Of a stretch of 64,000 nt of DNA, positions 50,505 through 59,032 are shown in pieces (position 1 is the first letter of the stretch; each line of letters opens with the position of its first letter). The DNA lies in the NCBI GenBank assembly GCA_035502095.1, contig DATJUX010000036.1, forward strand, positions 62,001 to 126,000, in the 5' to 3' direction. The DNA comes from JAKANT01 sp035502095 (GTDB lineage: Bacteria > Pseudomonadota > Gammaproteobacteria > Burkholderiales > Burkholderiaceae_F). The position numbers and the translations under genes are program-made. The notes beneath the pieces were generated by a model. That model ran no database searches. It saw only the letters and a program-made list of their open reading frames with translations, and was not told the origin of the DNA.

Positions 50505-52673
50505 TCAAAAATCCCCCGTCAGCGTGACCCTGAAGCTGCGCGGCTCGACCGGGTGAAAGTGGATGTCGTTCGTGCCGGCGCAGGGCTCGGTCACGGCGCT
50601 GCGCACGCATGCGTCACCCGGCAGGCGCGAGGCGTAGTAGTAGTCGATGTCGCTCGCCTTCCGGTCGAAGAGGTTGAATACGTCCACGTTGACCTTGACG
50701 TCGCGGGTGATGCGGTAGCCAACGCGTGCGTAGGCGAGCGTGGTCGCCTGCGATCGTTGGCTGTTGTCTTCGATCAGCGGCCTGGGTCCGAAGTAGCGCA
50801 CCTGGAACTGGCCGACCCAGTGGCCCAGCTCGGTGACGGTGACGCCGAACGAAGCGACCCGATCGATCGAGCCGGGGATGTAGTTGCCGACCTCCGCGCC
50901 GTTCTCGTCGAAGAGGCTTTGCGTGAAGCGCGCGTGCGAGGCGGCGACATCCAGGTCGAGCAGCAGCCACGGTCGCGCGACGTAGTGATTGCTCCATTCG
51001 ATGCCGTAACGCTCGCTCGGGCGGTTCGGTTCGGTATCGCCGGCGTCGCCCGAGAACACGAGTTCCGATGCCAGTCGAAGTTGCCACAGCGCGACCGAGC
51101 TCTGCAGGCCGGGCACGATCTCGGTTCGCAGTCCGACTTCGCCGCCCTTCGAGCGCACGAGCGACGTGACGGGTTCGGCCGGCGCGCGTTCCTTGGGCGT
51201 CAACGTTTCCGTCGTGCCGCGCGCGTCGTTGCTGTGATAGCCCCAGCCGTAATTGATGAAGTATTCGGTGCTGGCCCAGGGGCCGAAGATCAACGCGGCC
51301 TTGGGCGAGGCGATGCCGGCCGATGCGTTGCCGCTGTTTTCCGGGATGGAGCTCGTCACGTCGAAGTGGAACTCATCGGCGCGCACGCCGACGAGGGTGC
51401 GCAGCCACGACGCCCACCGCGTCGCGTTTTCCGCGTACAGGGCGGCACTCGTTTCGCGCACGATGCTCTCCTGGGTCGTCGCGACGCGCCGGCCGCCGGC
51501 GGCCGCGTAGAGACCAACGGGATCGAGACGATCGTGGCGCGCCTGCAATCCGAGCGTTGTCGTCGAGTCGGCTCCCAGGAGCGTCGCGTTCCAGCTGCGC
51601 TCGGTCGAGAGCCCGAACACCTTGCGGTGTTCCGATTGTTCGAACTGGTCGCCGTCGATGCCGCTCGGGTTGGCTGCGGGGCCGAGGTCGCTTGGATGCT
51701 CCAGGAAGAACGTGAAGTCGGAGAACAGGTCCAGGCGCGACGAGATCGCGTACGCGGTCAGGCGAAACGTGCCGTCACCGAGATTGCGCTCGGTCCCGTA
51801 GGAAAGGCTGTAGCGGGCCGTGCTGCCGTGGTCGGTGGGGTCGATCGCGCCGAAGCGATCGATCAGTCCTTCGGTCACGGCACGCAACGGAATCTGGTCG
51901 GTGGCGTTCCATCCGGCCGAATACGCCATGCCCGTGATCGAAGAGCGCGCCTCCGCTTCGCCGAAGGCGTAGCGCACAAGCCCGGTGAAACGGTGGAACC
52001 GCTCCGGGTTGTCCCACGGTCCGTCGTTGTGCGCGACCTCGACCGCGCAGGTCAGGGCCCCGGGACCCGCCTCGGAGGAGCTGGCAAGCAGCCCGCGCCG
52101 ATAGCCGTACTGGCCCACCGTCGCGACCCCGATGCCACGCTGCAACCGATCGACCAGGAAAAGATGCGCGGCACCCGCGGACGAAAAGTCTCCTTCGTCC
52201 GCGTAGTACGGGCCTTTCTTGTAGGCGATGCGGTCGATCAGTTCCGGAATCACGAAATTCAGGTCGCTGTAGCCCTGGCCGTGGGCGTGGGTCGGCATGT
52301 TGACCGGCATGCCGTCGACGAACATGGCGAAGTCGGTGCCGTGATCCAGGTTGAAGCCGCGCAGGAAATATTGGTTAGCCTTGCCGTCGCCGCTGTGCTG
52401 GGTGACGATGACGCCCGGGACGAACTCCAGCACCTCGGCCGGTCGCAAGGTGGGCCGGCTTTCGATCAGCCTGGATGTCACCTGCCCTTGGCTCGCCGCG
52501 TCCGAGGTCCCCACCGCGTTGTCGTAGTTTCCGCGCACCTCCACGCGTTCGAGCTGCGTCGTTTCGGCCTTTGCGGTCACGTTCTCGGCTGCGGGCGCCG
52601 CGGGCTGCCCGAGCGCCAGGCCGCTCGTCGACAGCAGCGCCGCGGCGCAACCCCAGATGGCCTTTCCCTGCAT
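50505..52673 (-). CDS. TonB-dependent outer-membrane receptor, NikR-linked
   Basis: This 722-residue protein has a signal peptide (AALLSTSGLALG), a plug domain (LRPAEVLEFVPGVIVTQHSG, GNQYFLRGFNLDHGTDFAMF-like stretch) and a C-terminal beta-barrel ending in an aromatic residue (VTLTGDF). The ATG has GGAG three bases upstream. A near-perfect NikR operator lies 36 bases before the start, and nikR is the next gene upstream, so nickel-complex uptake is the best guess. Histidines such as in MPTHAHGQGYS may help bind metal. The substrate is inferred. Confidence 0.93.
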   Translation of the reverse strand: MQGKAIWGCAAALLSTSGLALGQPAAPAAENVTAKAETTQLERVEVRGNYDNAVGTSDAASQGQVTSRLIESRPTLRPAEVLEFVPGVIVTQHSGDGKANQYFLRGFNLDHGTDFAMFVDGMPVNMPTHAHGQGYSDLNFVIPELIDRIAYKKGPYYADEGDFSSAGAAHLFLVDRLQRGIGVATVGQYGYRRGLLASSSEAGPGALTCAVEVAHNDGPWDNPERFHRFTGLVRYAFGEAEARSSITGMAYSAGWNATDQIPLRAVTEGLIDRFGAIDPTDHGSTARYSLSYGTERNLGDGTFRLTAYAISSRLDLFSDFTFFLEHPSDLGPAANPSGIDGDQFEQSEHRKVFGLSTERSWNATLLGADSTTTLGLQARHDRLDPVGLYAAAGGRRVATTQESIVRETSAALYAENATRWASWLRTLVGVRADEFHFDVTSSIPENSGNASAGIASPKAALIFGPWASTEYFINYGWGYHSNDARGTTETLTPKERAPAEPVTSLVRSKGGEVGLRTEIVPGLQSSVALWQLRLASELVFSGDAGDTEPNRPSERYGIEWSNHYVARPWLLLDLDVAASHARFTQSLFDENGAEVGNYIPGSIDRVASFGVTVTELGHWVGQFQVRYFGPRPLIEDNSQRSQATTLAYARVGYRITRDVKVNVDVFNLFDRKASDIDYYYASRLPGDACVRSAVTEPCAGTNDIHFHPVEPRSFRVTLTGDF

Positions 52674-52709
52674 GGTCTCCGCCCGGCCGTTGTGCGAAAT
52701 TCGGCGCCG

Positions 52710-52736
52710 GTATGACGAACGACAAGATTTTCATAC
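52710..52736. promoter_or_regulatory. NikR operator upstream of the TonB receptor
   Basis: GTATGA and TCATAC half-sites are separated by 15 bases, and an extra G/C pair extends the symmetry to GGTATGA...TCATACC. The Escherichia coli NikR box is GTATGA-N16-TCATAC, so only the spacer differs by one. It lies between nikR and the receptor gene, close to the receptor start, where Ni-NikR binding would block transcription. Confidence 0.85.
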
Positions 52737-52843
52737 CAGGGGCCCGGTGCCAAGCCCGGTTTCGGGTGTCGTCCGCCCCGAGGACAAATCGCTGTGGTTG
52801 CCGTGCGGCGCGCGCCGACGCGACGCGAAGGTCGCCGGTGCGG

Positions 52844-53341
52844 TCAGTGCGACGGCTTCAGGTGCACATGCTGGGCGGACGTGCCGTGACCCGCGCCCTG
52901 GCGCTTGCCGGCCGCGCCGCGGTTGCGGTGGCGCTGGTGCACCTCGACGCTGATGAGATTGAGCTTCCCATGGTGGACGCCGGTTTCGGCGCAGATGCCG
53001 TCGGCGAACCGTTGCACGGCATCGGATTCGCCGCGCAGGAGCACGGTCTCGAGACAATGCTCGTGGTCCAGATGCGCGTGCATGCTGGAAATCACGAGGT
53101 CGTGCTGGTTGTGCTGAAGCAGCGTCAGGCGCTCGGCGAGGTCGCGCTGTTGATGGTTGTAGACGTAGGACAGCGCCGCCACGCAATGGCGCGCCTTGAC
53201 GCCGCCCGAGCTGGTCCGCTCCAGTTCGGCTCGCAACAGGTCGCGAACCGCCTCCGATCGGCTGGCGTAGCCGCGCCGCGCGATCAATCCATCGAACTCC
53301 CTGGCGAGCCGTTCTTCGAGAGAGACGGTGAAGCGTTCCAT
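52844..53341 (-). CDS. nikR: Nickel-responsive regulator NikR
   Basis: This 165-residue protein has an N-terminal ribbon-helix-helix domain (MERFTVSLEERLAREFDGLI, RSEAVRDLLRAEL) and a C-terminal ACT-like nickel domain. The nickel ligands correspond to His77, His88, His90 and Cys96 (LLQHNQHD, SSMHAHLDHEHCLE). A His-rich tail of about 30 residues (VHQRHRNRG ... QHVHLKPSH) extends beyond the usual end. It is transcribed toward the receptor gene whose promoter carries a NikR box. Confidence 0.96.
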   Translation of the reverse strand: MERFTVSLEERLAREFDGLIARRGYASRSEAVRDLLRAELERTSSGGVKARHCVAALSYVYNHQQRDLAERLTLLQHNQHDLVISSMHAHLDHEHCLETVLLRGESDAVQRFADGICAETGVHHGKLNLISVEVHQRHRNRGAAGKRQGAGHGTSAQHVHLKPSH

Positions 53342-53506
53342 TGCCGGTACCTCGGGCCCCGATGCGACGCGCGCAGCCTAACAGGCGAGCGCAAGGACCC
53401 GGCGCGGCTCGGACTGCACCACGCGCGGGCGGTTGAGGCTTCCGCCCGCGTGCTTCAGCCATCGGCCTCGTCGTCCGAGCGACGAGCAGGCCTGACCGCC
53501 CCACGA

Positions 53507-53986
53507 CTACGGCTTTGCAGCGCCGGCACTCTCGGCGGGATAGGGCTCCTGCAGGGCGACGGTGCCGGTTTCCAGCAGCGACTTGAGGTTGGAGAGGACC
53601 TTCGGCCAGCCGCCGGATACCGCCTCGATGAGCTTCGAAGGTTCGCGCTCGATGCTGTGGGTGATCGAGAGCCTGATCGCCGTTCCACTGGGTTCCAGTT
53701 CCAGCGTGCATTGCGAGGCGCCTTCGGCCTCGAGCTCGGGCTTGTTCTGGTGCTGCCAGCGGATCACCAGGCGCCGGGGCGGCTCGGCTTCGACGATCTC
53801 GCCCGCGTCGAAGACCTGGCCGCCGCTGGACACCAGCTGCCACGGGGAGCCGGGCGTCCACCGGCTTTCGCAGTGCATGCCGAACCAGTACTGCCGCGTG
53901 AACTCCGCGTCGCCGGTCAGTGCCGACCACAGCTTCTCCTGCGTGGTGCGGATGTAGGTCACGTAGACGAAGGTCGATCTAGCCAT
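53507..53986 (-). CDS. AHSA1/SRPBCC-domain protein
   Basis: This 159-residue protein has the START-like AHSA1 pattern: VYVTYIRTTQEKLWSALTG, GGQVFDAGEIVEAEPPRRLV and GGWPKVLSNLKSLLETG. Members bind small hydrophobic ligands. It overlaps the ArsR gene by eight bases; ArsR-AHSA1 pairs are common and may sense an organic compound. No ligand can be named. Confidence 0.93.
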   Translation of the reverse strand: MARSTFVYVTYIRTTQEKLWSALTGDAEFTRQYWFGMHCESRWTPGSPWQLVSSGGQVFDAGEIVEAEPPRRLVIRWQHQNKPELEAEGASQCTLELEPSGTAIRLSITHSIEREPSKLIEAVSGGWPKVLSNLKSLLETGTVALQEPYPAESAGAAKP

Positions 53987-54311
53987 TGCGTTTCTCCAGT
54001 CGTCGTTTCAGATCCGAAAGAGCCTTCAGGCGCGGCCTTTCGAACTTGGCAATCCAGCGCTCGTAGATCTCCTGGAGCGGAACCGGATTGAGGAAGTGCA
54101 ACTTCTCGCGGCCACGCCGCACGGTGGCGACCACGTTCGCCGCCTCCAGCAGGTCGAGGTGCTGCGTCACGCCCTGCCGCGTCATGTCCAGGTGTTCGCA
54201 CAGGTCGTTGAGCGTGCGGCCGTCGTGGGCATGCAGCAGGTCCAGCAGCTTGCGCCGGCTTGGGTCGGCCAGGGCCTTGAACAGCAGGTCGATGTCGGGG
54301 CGCTCTGCCAT
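53979..54311 (-). CDS. ArsR-type transcriptional regulator
   Basis: This 110-residue regulator has a winged helix (ALADPSRRKLLDLLHAHDGR, LCEHLDMTRQGVTQHLDLLE). It lacks the metal-binding cysteines of classic ArsR, as expected for the AHSA1-linked subgroup. The chosen ATG lies seven bases after a palindrome; an in-frame ATG 19 codons upstream would put the palindromes inside the coding region and is less likely. It is cotranscribed with the AHSA1 gene. Confidence 0.92.
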   Translation of the reverse strand: MAERPDIDLLFKALADPSRRKLLDLLHAHDGRTLNDLCEHLDMTRQGVTQHLDLLEAANVVATVRRGREKLHFLNPVPLQEIYERWIAKFERPRLKALSDLKRRLEKRNG

Positions 54312-54317
54312 TGGTAT

Positions 54318-54363
54318 ATGCAAGTCGTCGCTTGCATGAATATAGGCAAGTATCGACTTGCAT
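54318..54363. promoter_or_regulatory. Two palindromic operators upstream of the ArsR gene
   Basis: ATGCAAG-N6-CTTGCAT (54318-54337) is a perfect 7-base inverted repeat. A second copy (54344-54363) matches in 6 of 7 arm positions. Their centres are 26 bases apart. This is the usual size for winged-helix dimers and points to autoregulation by the adjacent ArsR protein. The AT-rich segment between them may hold the promoter. Confidence 0.8.
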
Positions 54364-54523
54364 GTCAAGCGGCGGGCTTCGTGACCGGGGCCCGCCTACT
54401 CGTCTACGCCGCGCCGGCTGATACAAGTGACCGAACTCGGTGCCTGGCACACCGCAGCGGGCGCGCGCTCGTTACTTCAAGGCCCGGGTTGGCCTCCTTG
54501 CGCACACCCCGCCGAGCCGATGC

Positions 54524-54949
54524 CTAGTTCCAAGGCGGCGGCGGCTCCATGCAGGTCACGCGATCTTCCTCGGCCCGGTCGAGCAGCTCACCGAGACCGA
54601 AGTGAAAGGCCGCCGCGGCCTGGTAGTCGAAGGCGAAGCTCGAGTCGACGAGCGTGTCGGTGCGGAGCGTGACAACGATGCCGTCCTGCGCGAGACGGCC
54701 AAAGCTCCAAGCCTTGACCGGGTAGGCGACGGCGCCGGGGGCACCGGCATTCATCATCACGGCGTCCACCTGCGGCAGCAGTCGCATCAATTGATAGAGC
54801 GCCCAGCGCGGAAACCGCAACCGCTGGACGCCCTGCACGGGATGTGTCACCTGGAGCACGAACGCCTGCTCGCCGGGAAGCACGTCCACCCGGCTCAGCT
54901 CGACGGCAAACGCGGTAGCGGCCGGGCCCGGCGGCGAGCTGTCGTCCAT
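54524..54949 (-). CDS. Unknown protein
   Basis: This 141-residue protein is not recognised. It reads as a beta-rich protein (VLPGEQAFVLQVTHPVQGVQ, RLAQDGIVVTLRTDTLVD) with a helix near the end (AFHFGLGELLDRAEED). It has no signal peptide. The ATG lies about 190 bases from the divergent DUF2325 gene. Confidence 0.65.
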   Translation of the reverse strand: MDDSSPPGPAATAFAVELSRVDVLPGEQAFVLQVTHPVQGVQRLRFPRWALYQLMRLLPQVDAVMMNAGAPGAVAYPVKAWSFGRLAQDGIVVTLRTDTLVDSSFAFDYQAAAAFHFGLGELLDRAEEDRVTCMEPPPPWN

Positions 54950-55139
54950 GAGTTCGGGTATCGGCCGGCGCCGGTCGATGCGTGATATCTGCTTGAATAT
55001 AGCGTTCGGCTTTCCCCCGGGTCAATCGCGCTGACGGACGGCGGCCTGCCGCGAGAGAGCGATGCGATCCGCCCGTCCCACCGTCATATTGCACGGTATA
55101 TTGCGCCAGTCGATCGATGCACGCCTGCGCTGCCGCCCG

Positions 55140-56462
55140 ATGAGCACGCTCCCACCCTTTCGTCGCGCCCCGGCGCTGGATGCGATCGCCGCGGCGATGC
55201 GCGGGCTCGACGGCGACGATCCGGGTCCGGTGTTGTCCTGCCACGATCGCGCGGACGCCGACGGCGCCTGCAACGCACGTCGCCGCCTGTCCGATCTCGA
55301 TCCGCACCTGCACTGCTCCATCATCGGCACATGCCTGACGACGGGCGAACTGCGCAAGCTGATGGCGCGTTTCATCGACGTCGACGGCGCGAGCGACCTG
55401 ACGGTCCATCACGAGGCGGTGCGCTGCACGGGCAGCGACGCCGCCGTGGCAAAGGCCCTGTCCAAGGCGCTGGACCGGCAGCACGAAGCGGCACTGCAGC
55501 GCTGCCACCGCGCCGGCGGCGCCGCCGCGCTCGAGTCGTTCTGGGAAGAAGCCCTGCGCCAGGGTGAGGTTCCCGGCGCGTACTGGGCCGTGCTCAGCAG
55601 CCGCGACGCGACGCACGAGCTGCGGCAGCGCGTCTTCGGCGACGTTCACATGCTGTCGCACCTCGTCGGCTCGGCCACGCGTGCCGACATCCGGCGGCTG
55701 GTGGCGCTCGAAGCCGAGAACGGCGAGCTGCGCGGCAGGCTCGACCGGCAGCAGGCGCGCTTCGCCGAACTGATCGACGAGCGGGACCAGGCGATCGCGC
55801 GGCTGCAACAACAGGCATCGGATGCCGCCCTCGCGGCGCGCCGCCGCACGGCCGAAGGTGCCGGCAACGACGACGCGCAGCTGCAGCGCGACCGCCAGCG
55901 CGAGATCGCCGCGGCGGTCGCGCTCCAGACCGAGCGCCGCGAGCGGGCCGAACGCGCCGCCGGGACGGCGGCCGACGAACTGCGCCGCGCGCAGCTGGAG
56001 ATCGATCGCCTGCGCCGCTGCGTGCACGAGCAGGCCGATGAGCTCGCCGCGGCGGAGAGGCAACTACGCGAGCTGAGCGATCCCGACGCGCGCGCGCGCT
56101 CGGCGCTGCACGAAAAGATCAACGGGCGGCGCATCCTGTACGTCGGCGGACGGCCGAGTTCGTCGACCGCGATCCGCGATCTCGTCGAACGCCACGGCGG
56201 TACCTTCCGCAAGCACGACGGCGGACTCGAAGACCGCAAGGGCCTCCTGGCCGCCGCGGTTGCCTGGGCGCAACTCGTCTTGTTTCCGGTCGATTGCATT
56301 GACCACGACTCGGCCAATGCACTGAAGCGCCTGTGCGTCCAGCAGGGCATCCGCTTCATTCCGCTCCGCAGTGCCAGCGTCGCGAGCTTCGCTTCGGCCT
56401 TTTCGACACCGAGCGTTGACGCCGGCAGTTCACCCTTTCACAGCTGCCGCAGACACGGCTGA
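55140..56462 (+). CDS. DUF2325-domain coiled-coil protein
   Basis: This 440-residue protein has an N-terminal part with scattered His and Cys (DDPGPVLSCHDRADADGAC, HLHCSIIGTCLTTGELRKLM), a long central coiled coil (about 195-345, repeated Glu, Arg, Gln and Ala), and a C-terminal DUF2325 domain (RRILYVGGRPSSSTAIRDLV, QLVLFPVDCIDHDSANALKR). The function of the family is unknown. The start is taken at the ATG before STLPPFRR; an ATG 26 codons upstream is possible. A direct repeat ATATTGC occurs just upstream (near 55086-55106). Confidence 0.8.
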   Translation: MSTLPPFRRAPALDAIAAAMRGLDGDDPGPVLSCHDRADADGACNARRRLSDLDPHLHCSIIGTCLTTGELRKLMARFIDVDGASDLTVHHEAVRCTGSDAAVAKALSKALDRQHEAALQRCHRAGGAAALESFWEEALRQGEVPGAYWAVLSSRDATHELRQRVFGDVHMLSHLVGSATRADIRRLVALEAENGELRGRLDRQQARFAELIDERDQAIARLQQQASDAALAARRRTAEGAGNDDAQLQRDRQREIAAAVALQTERRERAERAAGTAADELRRAQLEIDRLRRCVHEQADELAAAERQLRELSDPDARARSALHEKINGRRILYVGGRPSSSTAIRDLVERHGGTFRKHDGGLEDRKGLLAAAVAWAQLVLFPVDCIDHDSANALKRLCVQQGIRFIPLRSASVASFASAFSTPSVDAGSSPFHSCRRHG

Positions 56463-56625
56463 GCGACGCCCGCGTTGCCGTGAGAGCGGCCGTTACGCGC
56501 TGGCAAGGCGCTAGATACTGGGTCGGAGAGCCCAGTCTGCGCGAACCATCTCGAGGCGCGCGGCGAGGAATCTCCTGGCGTGGCCGGCGGGATTCCTCGT
56601 CACTGCCGGGCCTCGGGATGACGCG

Positions 56626-58146
56626 TCAGAAGAAACCCAGCGCCTTCGGCGAGTAGCTCACCAGCAGGTTCTTCGTCTGCTGATAATGGTCGAGCATCGA
56701 CTTGTGCGTCTCACGGCCGATGCCGGACTCCTTGTAGCCGCCGAACGCCGCATGCGCCGGGTACGCGTGGTAGCAATTGGTCCACACGCGGCCCGCCTGG
56801 ATGCCGCGACCCATCCGATACGCACGGCTGCCATCGCGCGTCCAGACGCCGGCGCCCAGTCCGTAGGCCGTGTCGTTGGCGATCGCGAGCGCCTCGGCCT
56901 CGTCCTTGAAGGTCGCGACGCCCAGCACCGGGCCGAAGATCTCTTCGCGGAACACGCGCATCGAGTTGTTGCCCTTGAACAGCGTCGGCTGGACGTAGTA
57001 CCCGCCGGCCAGCTCGCCGGCAAGCTGGTTGCGCCCGCCGCCGATGAGCACCTTGGCGCCTTCGCGCTTGCCGACCTCGAGATAGGTCATGATCTTGTCC
57101 ATCTGCATCGCCGATGCCTGCGCGCCCATCATCGTGTCGGTGTCGAGCGGATTGCCCTGCTTGATCGCTGCCACGCGCTTGACGGCACGCTCGATGAAGC
57201 GTTCGTAGATCGATTCCTGGATCAGCGCGCGGCTCGGGCACGTGCAGACCTCGCCCTGGTTGAACGCGAACAGCACCAGGCCTTCGATCGCCTTGTCGAG
57301 GAAGGCGTCGTCGTGGGCCATCACGTCGTCGAAGAAGATGTTCGGGCTCTTGCCGCCGAGTTCGAGCGTGGCCGGGATCAGATTCGTGGCGGCCGCCTGT
57401 GCGATCACGCGGCCGGTCGTCGTCGAGCCCGTGAAGGCGATCTTGGCGATGCGCTTGCTGGTGGCGAGCGGCATGCCGGCTTCCGCGCCGAAGCCGTTGA
57501 CGATGTTCAGGACGCCCGCAGGAAGGAGATCGGCAATGAGTTCGGCCACCAGGAGAATGCTCACCGGGGTCGACTCGGCAGGTTTCAGCACGACGCAGTT
57601 GCCGGCGCCGAGCGCAGGTGCGAGCTTCCAGGCCGCCATCAGGAGCGGGAAGTTCCAGGGAATGATCTGGCCGACCACGCCGAGCGGCTCGTGGAAGTGG
57701 TAGGCCACGGTGTTTTCGTCGATCTGGCTCAGCGCACCTTCCTGCGCGCGCAGGCAGCCCGCGAAGTAGCGGAAGTGATCAACGGCCAGAGGAACGTCCG
57801 CATTCAGCGTTTCGCGGATCGGCTTGCCGTTGTCCACCGTTTCGGCGTAAGCGAGCGGTTCGAGGTTCTGCTCGATCCGGTCGGCGATCTTCAACAGCAG
57901 GTTGGCACGGTCGCCGACGCTCGTGGCGCCCCACTTGGCCGCCGCCCCGTGCGCGGCGTCGAGGGCGAGTTCGATGTCTTCGGCGGAAGAGCGTGCCGCG
58001 CGCGTATAGACCTTGCCGCTGATCGGCGTGATGACGTCGAAGTACTGGCCCTTCACGGGCTTGACGAAGCGCCCGTTGATGAAGTTGTCGTACTGCGACT
58101 TGAACGCGACTTTCGCGCCGGGTGAGTTGGGGCTGGCGTAGAGCAT
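56626..58146 (-). CDS. ExaC/AldB-type aldehyde dehydrogenase
   Basis: This 506-residue NAD-dependent aldehyde dehydrogenase has the substrate-binding ELGGKSPNIFFDDV, the catalytic cysteine in FNQGEVCTCPSRAL (near 300), IPWNFPLLMAAWKLAPALGA and the C-terminal FGGYKESGIGRETHK. The CTCPSR pattern is that of acetaldehyde dehydrogenases of the ExaC, AldB and AcoD group. AAGGA lies seven bases before the ATG. A sigma-54 promoter and an upstream palindrome lie 70-220 bases ahead, as in other AcoD/ExaC genes controlled by enhancer-binding proteins. Confidence 0.95.
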   Translation of the reverse strand: MLYASPNSPGAKVAFKSQYDNFINGRFVKPVKGQYFDVITPISGKVYTRAARSSAEDIELALDAAHGAAAKWGATSVGDRANLLLKIADRIEQNLEPLAYAETVDNGKPIRETLNADVPLAVDHFRYFAGCLRAQEGALSQIDENTVAYHFHEPLGVVGQIIPWNFPLLMAAWKLAPALGAGNCVVLKPAESTPVSILLVAELIADLLPAGVLNIVNGFGAEAGMPLATSKRIAKIAFTGSTTTGRVIAQAAATNLIPATLELGGKSPNIFFDDVMAHDDAFLDKAIEGLVLFAFNQGEVCTCPSRALIQESIYERFIERAVKRVAAIKQGNPLDTDTMMGAQASAMQMDKIMTYLEVGKREGAKVLIGGGRNQLAGELAGGYYVQPTLFKGNNSMRVFREEIFGPVLGVATFKDEAEALAIANDTAYGLGAGVWTRDGSRAYRMGRGIQAGRVWTNCYHAYPAHAAFGGYKESGIGRETHKSMLDHYQQTKNLLVSYSPKALGFF

Positions 58147-58217
58147 GTCGATTTCCTTCGGGGTGCGGATGGGCTGGGTGCGAAGCGGGTTGCCGTGTGC
58201 TTCCCGGCCGGACCTCT

Positions 58218-58233
58218 TGCATCACCCGTGCCA
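58218..58233 (-). promoter_or_regulatory. Sigma-54 promoter of the aldehyde dehydrogenase gene
   Basis: On the minus strand the element reads TGGCACGGGTGATGCA, which matches the sigma-54 consensus TGGCACG-N4-TTGCA with one mismatch and correct spacing. It would start transcription about 60 bases before the ATG. Confidence 0.8.
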
Positions 58234-58320
58234 GCGCCGGTTCGCGGAGAAAGATTGATCTTGCGCAAGAAAGGCACTTCGGAATCGCAGCGAGATTGCT
58301 CCATTCTCGCCACGCAGCGC

Positions 58321-58364
58321 CGTCCTGTTCCAAATCGGGACACTTCAGACACCTGAACAGGACG
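58321..58364. promoter_or_regulatory. Palindromic enhancer-binding site upstream of the sigma-54 promoter
   Basis: CGTCCTGTTC and GAACAGGACG form a perfect 10-base inverted repeat with a 24-base spacer. Inside it, TGTTCC-N5-GGGACA forms a second palindrome. The element lies about 90-130 bases upstream of the sigma-54 promoter, the normal place for binding of an activator of the AcoR/EraR sort. The activator gene is not in this window. Confidence 0.65.
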
Positions 58365-58439
58365 TCGCGGGCCTCGGGCGCCGCGATCGCCGCCATGTCG
58401 GCCGCGGTCACCTCGACGCCGAAGACATCGAAGGGGCCG

Positions 58440-58607
58440 TCACCGCGGCGCGAGATCGCCGAGCCAGTGGGCAGCGGTCACACCTCCGTCCACGAGGAAA
58501 TCGCTGCCGGTGATGAACGCACCGTCGGCCCCCATCAAGAGCGCAGCGACGTTGCCCACCTCGTCCGGTGTCCCGGCGCGTGCGACGGCGCAGAGCTCGA
58601 TCATCTG
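58440..58607 (-). pseudogene. Short-chain dehydrogenase C-terminal remnant
   Basis: About 55 codons read MIELCAVARAGTPDEVGNVA, ALLMGADGAFITGSDFLVDG and GVTAAHWLGDLAPR, the conserved end of short-chain dehydrogenases. The catalytic and coenzyme-binding parts are absent. Confidence 0.85.
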
Positions 58608-58624
58608 TGACTTGGAACCGCCGC

Positions 58625-58773
58625 TCACGGCTGCACCATGACCTTGATCGACTCGCGTTTGTTCATCGCCTGGTAGCCGCCCGGAACATCGTCGATGCCC
58701 ACTACACGATCGAAAGCCAGGCTGGGCTCGATGCGTCCCTCGAGAACATCGGGCAGCAACGCGTCGCATTTCA
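58625..58773 (-). pseudogene. Zinc alcohol dehydrogenase C-terminal remnant
   Basis: About 48 codons read ALLPDVLEGRIEPSLAFDRV and VGIDDVPGGYQAMNKRESIK then VMVQP and a stop, the end of a medium-chain zinc alcohol dehydrogenase. The rest is missing. It lies next to an SDR remnant and a truncated LysR gene. Confidence 0.85.
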
Positions 58774-59032
58774 GATCCCATCGATTTGGTCATCGCGGCT
58801 TGGCTTCATCGGAAGAGGGCGCCCGTGCCGGGATGCGGTCCAAGTCGTCGCGAACCGCCTGCGGTTCCTGCGCGACCGGCATGTACAGCAGGTCCAGGCA
58901 CCCGTCGAGACCGTCGACTGGATCACGCTTGAGCGGAAGGAATAGTTGCTTCGAAGTCCGCGGCCAACGAGCCTCTGCCGGGCCGCGGAATAGCGGGCAC
59001 CCTGCACGGTGATCCTGGAAAGGGCGGCTTCG

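Noticed and set aside
50553..52715. Very long frame opposite the TonB receptor gene
   Set aside because: It is a mirror frame produced by GC-rich codons; the opposite strand encodes a recognisable receptor with signal peptide and plug.
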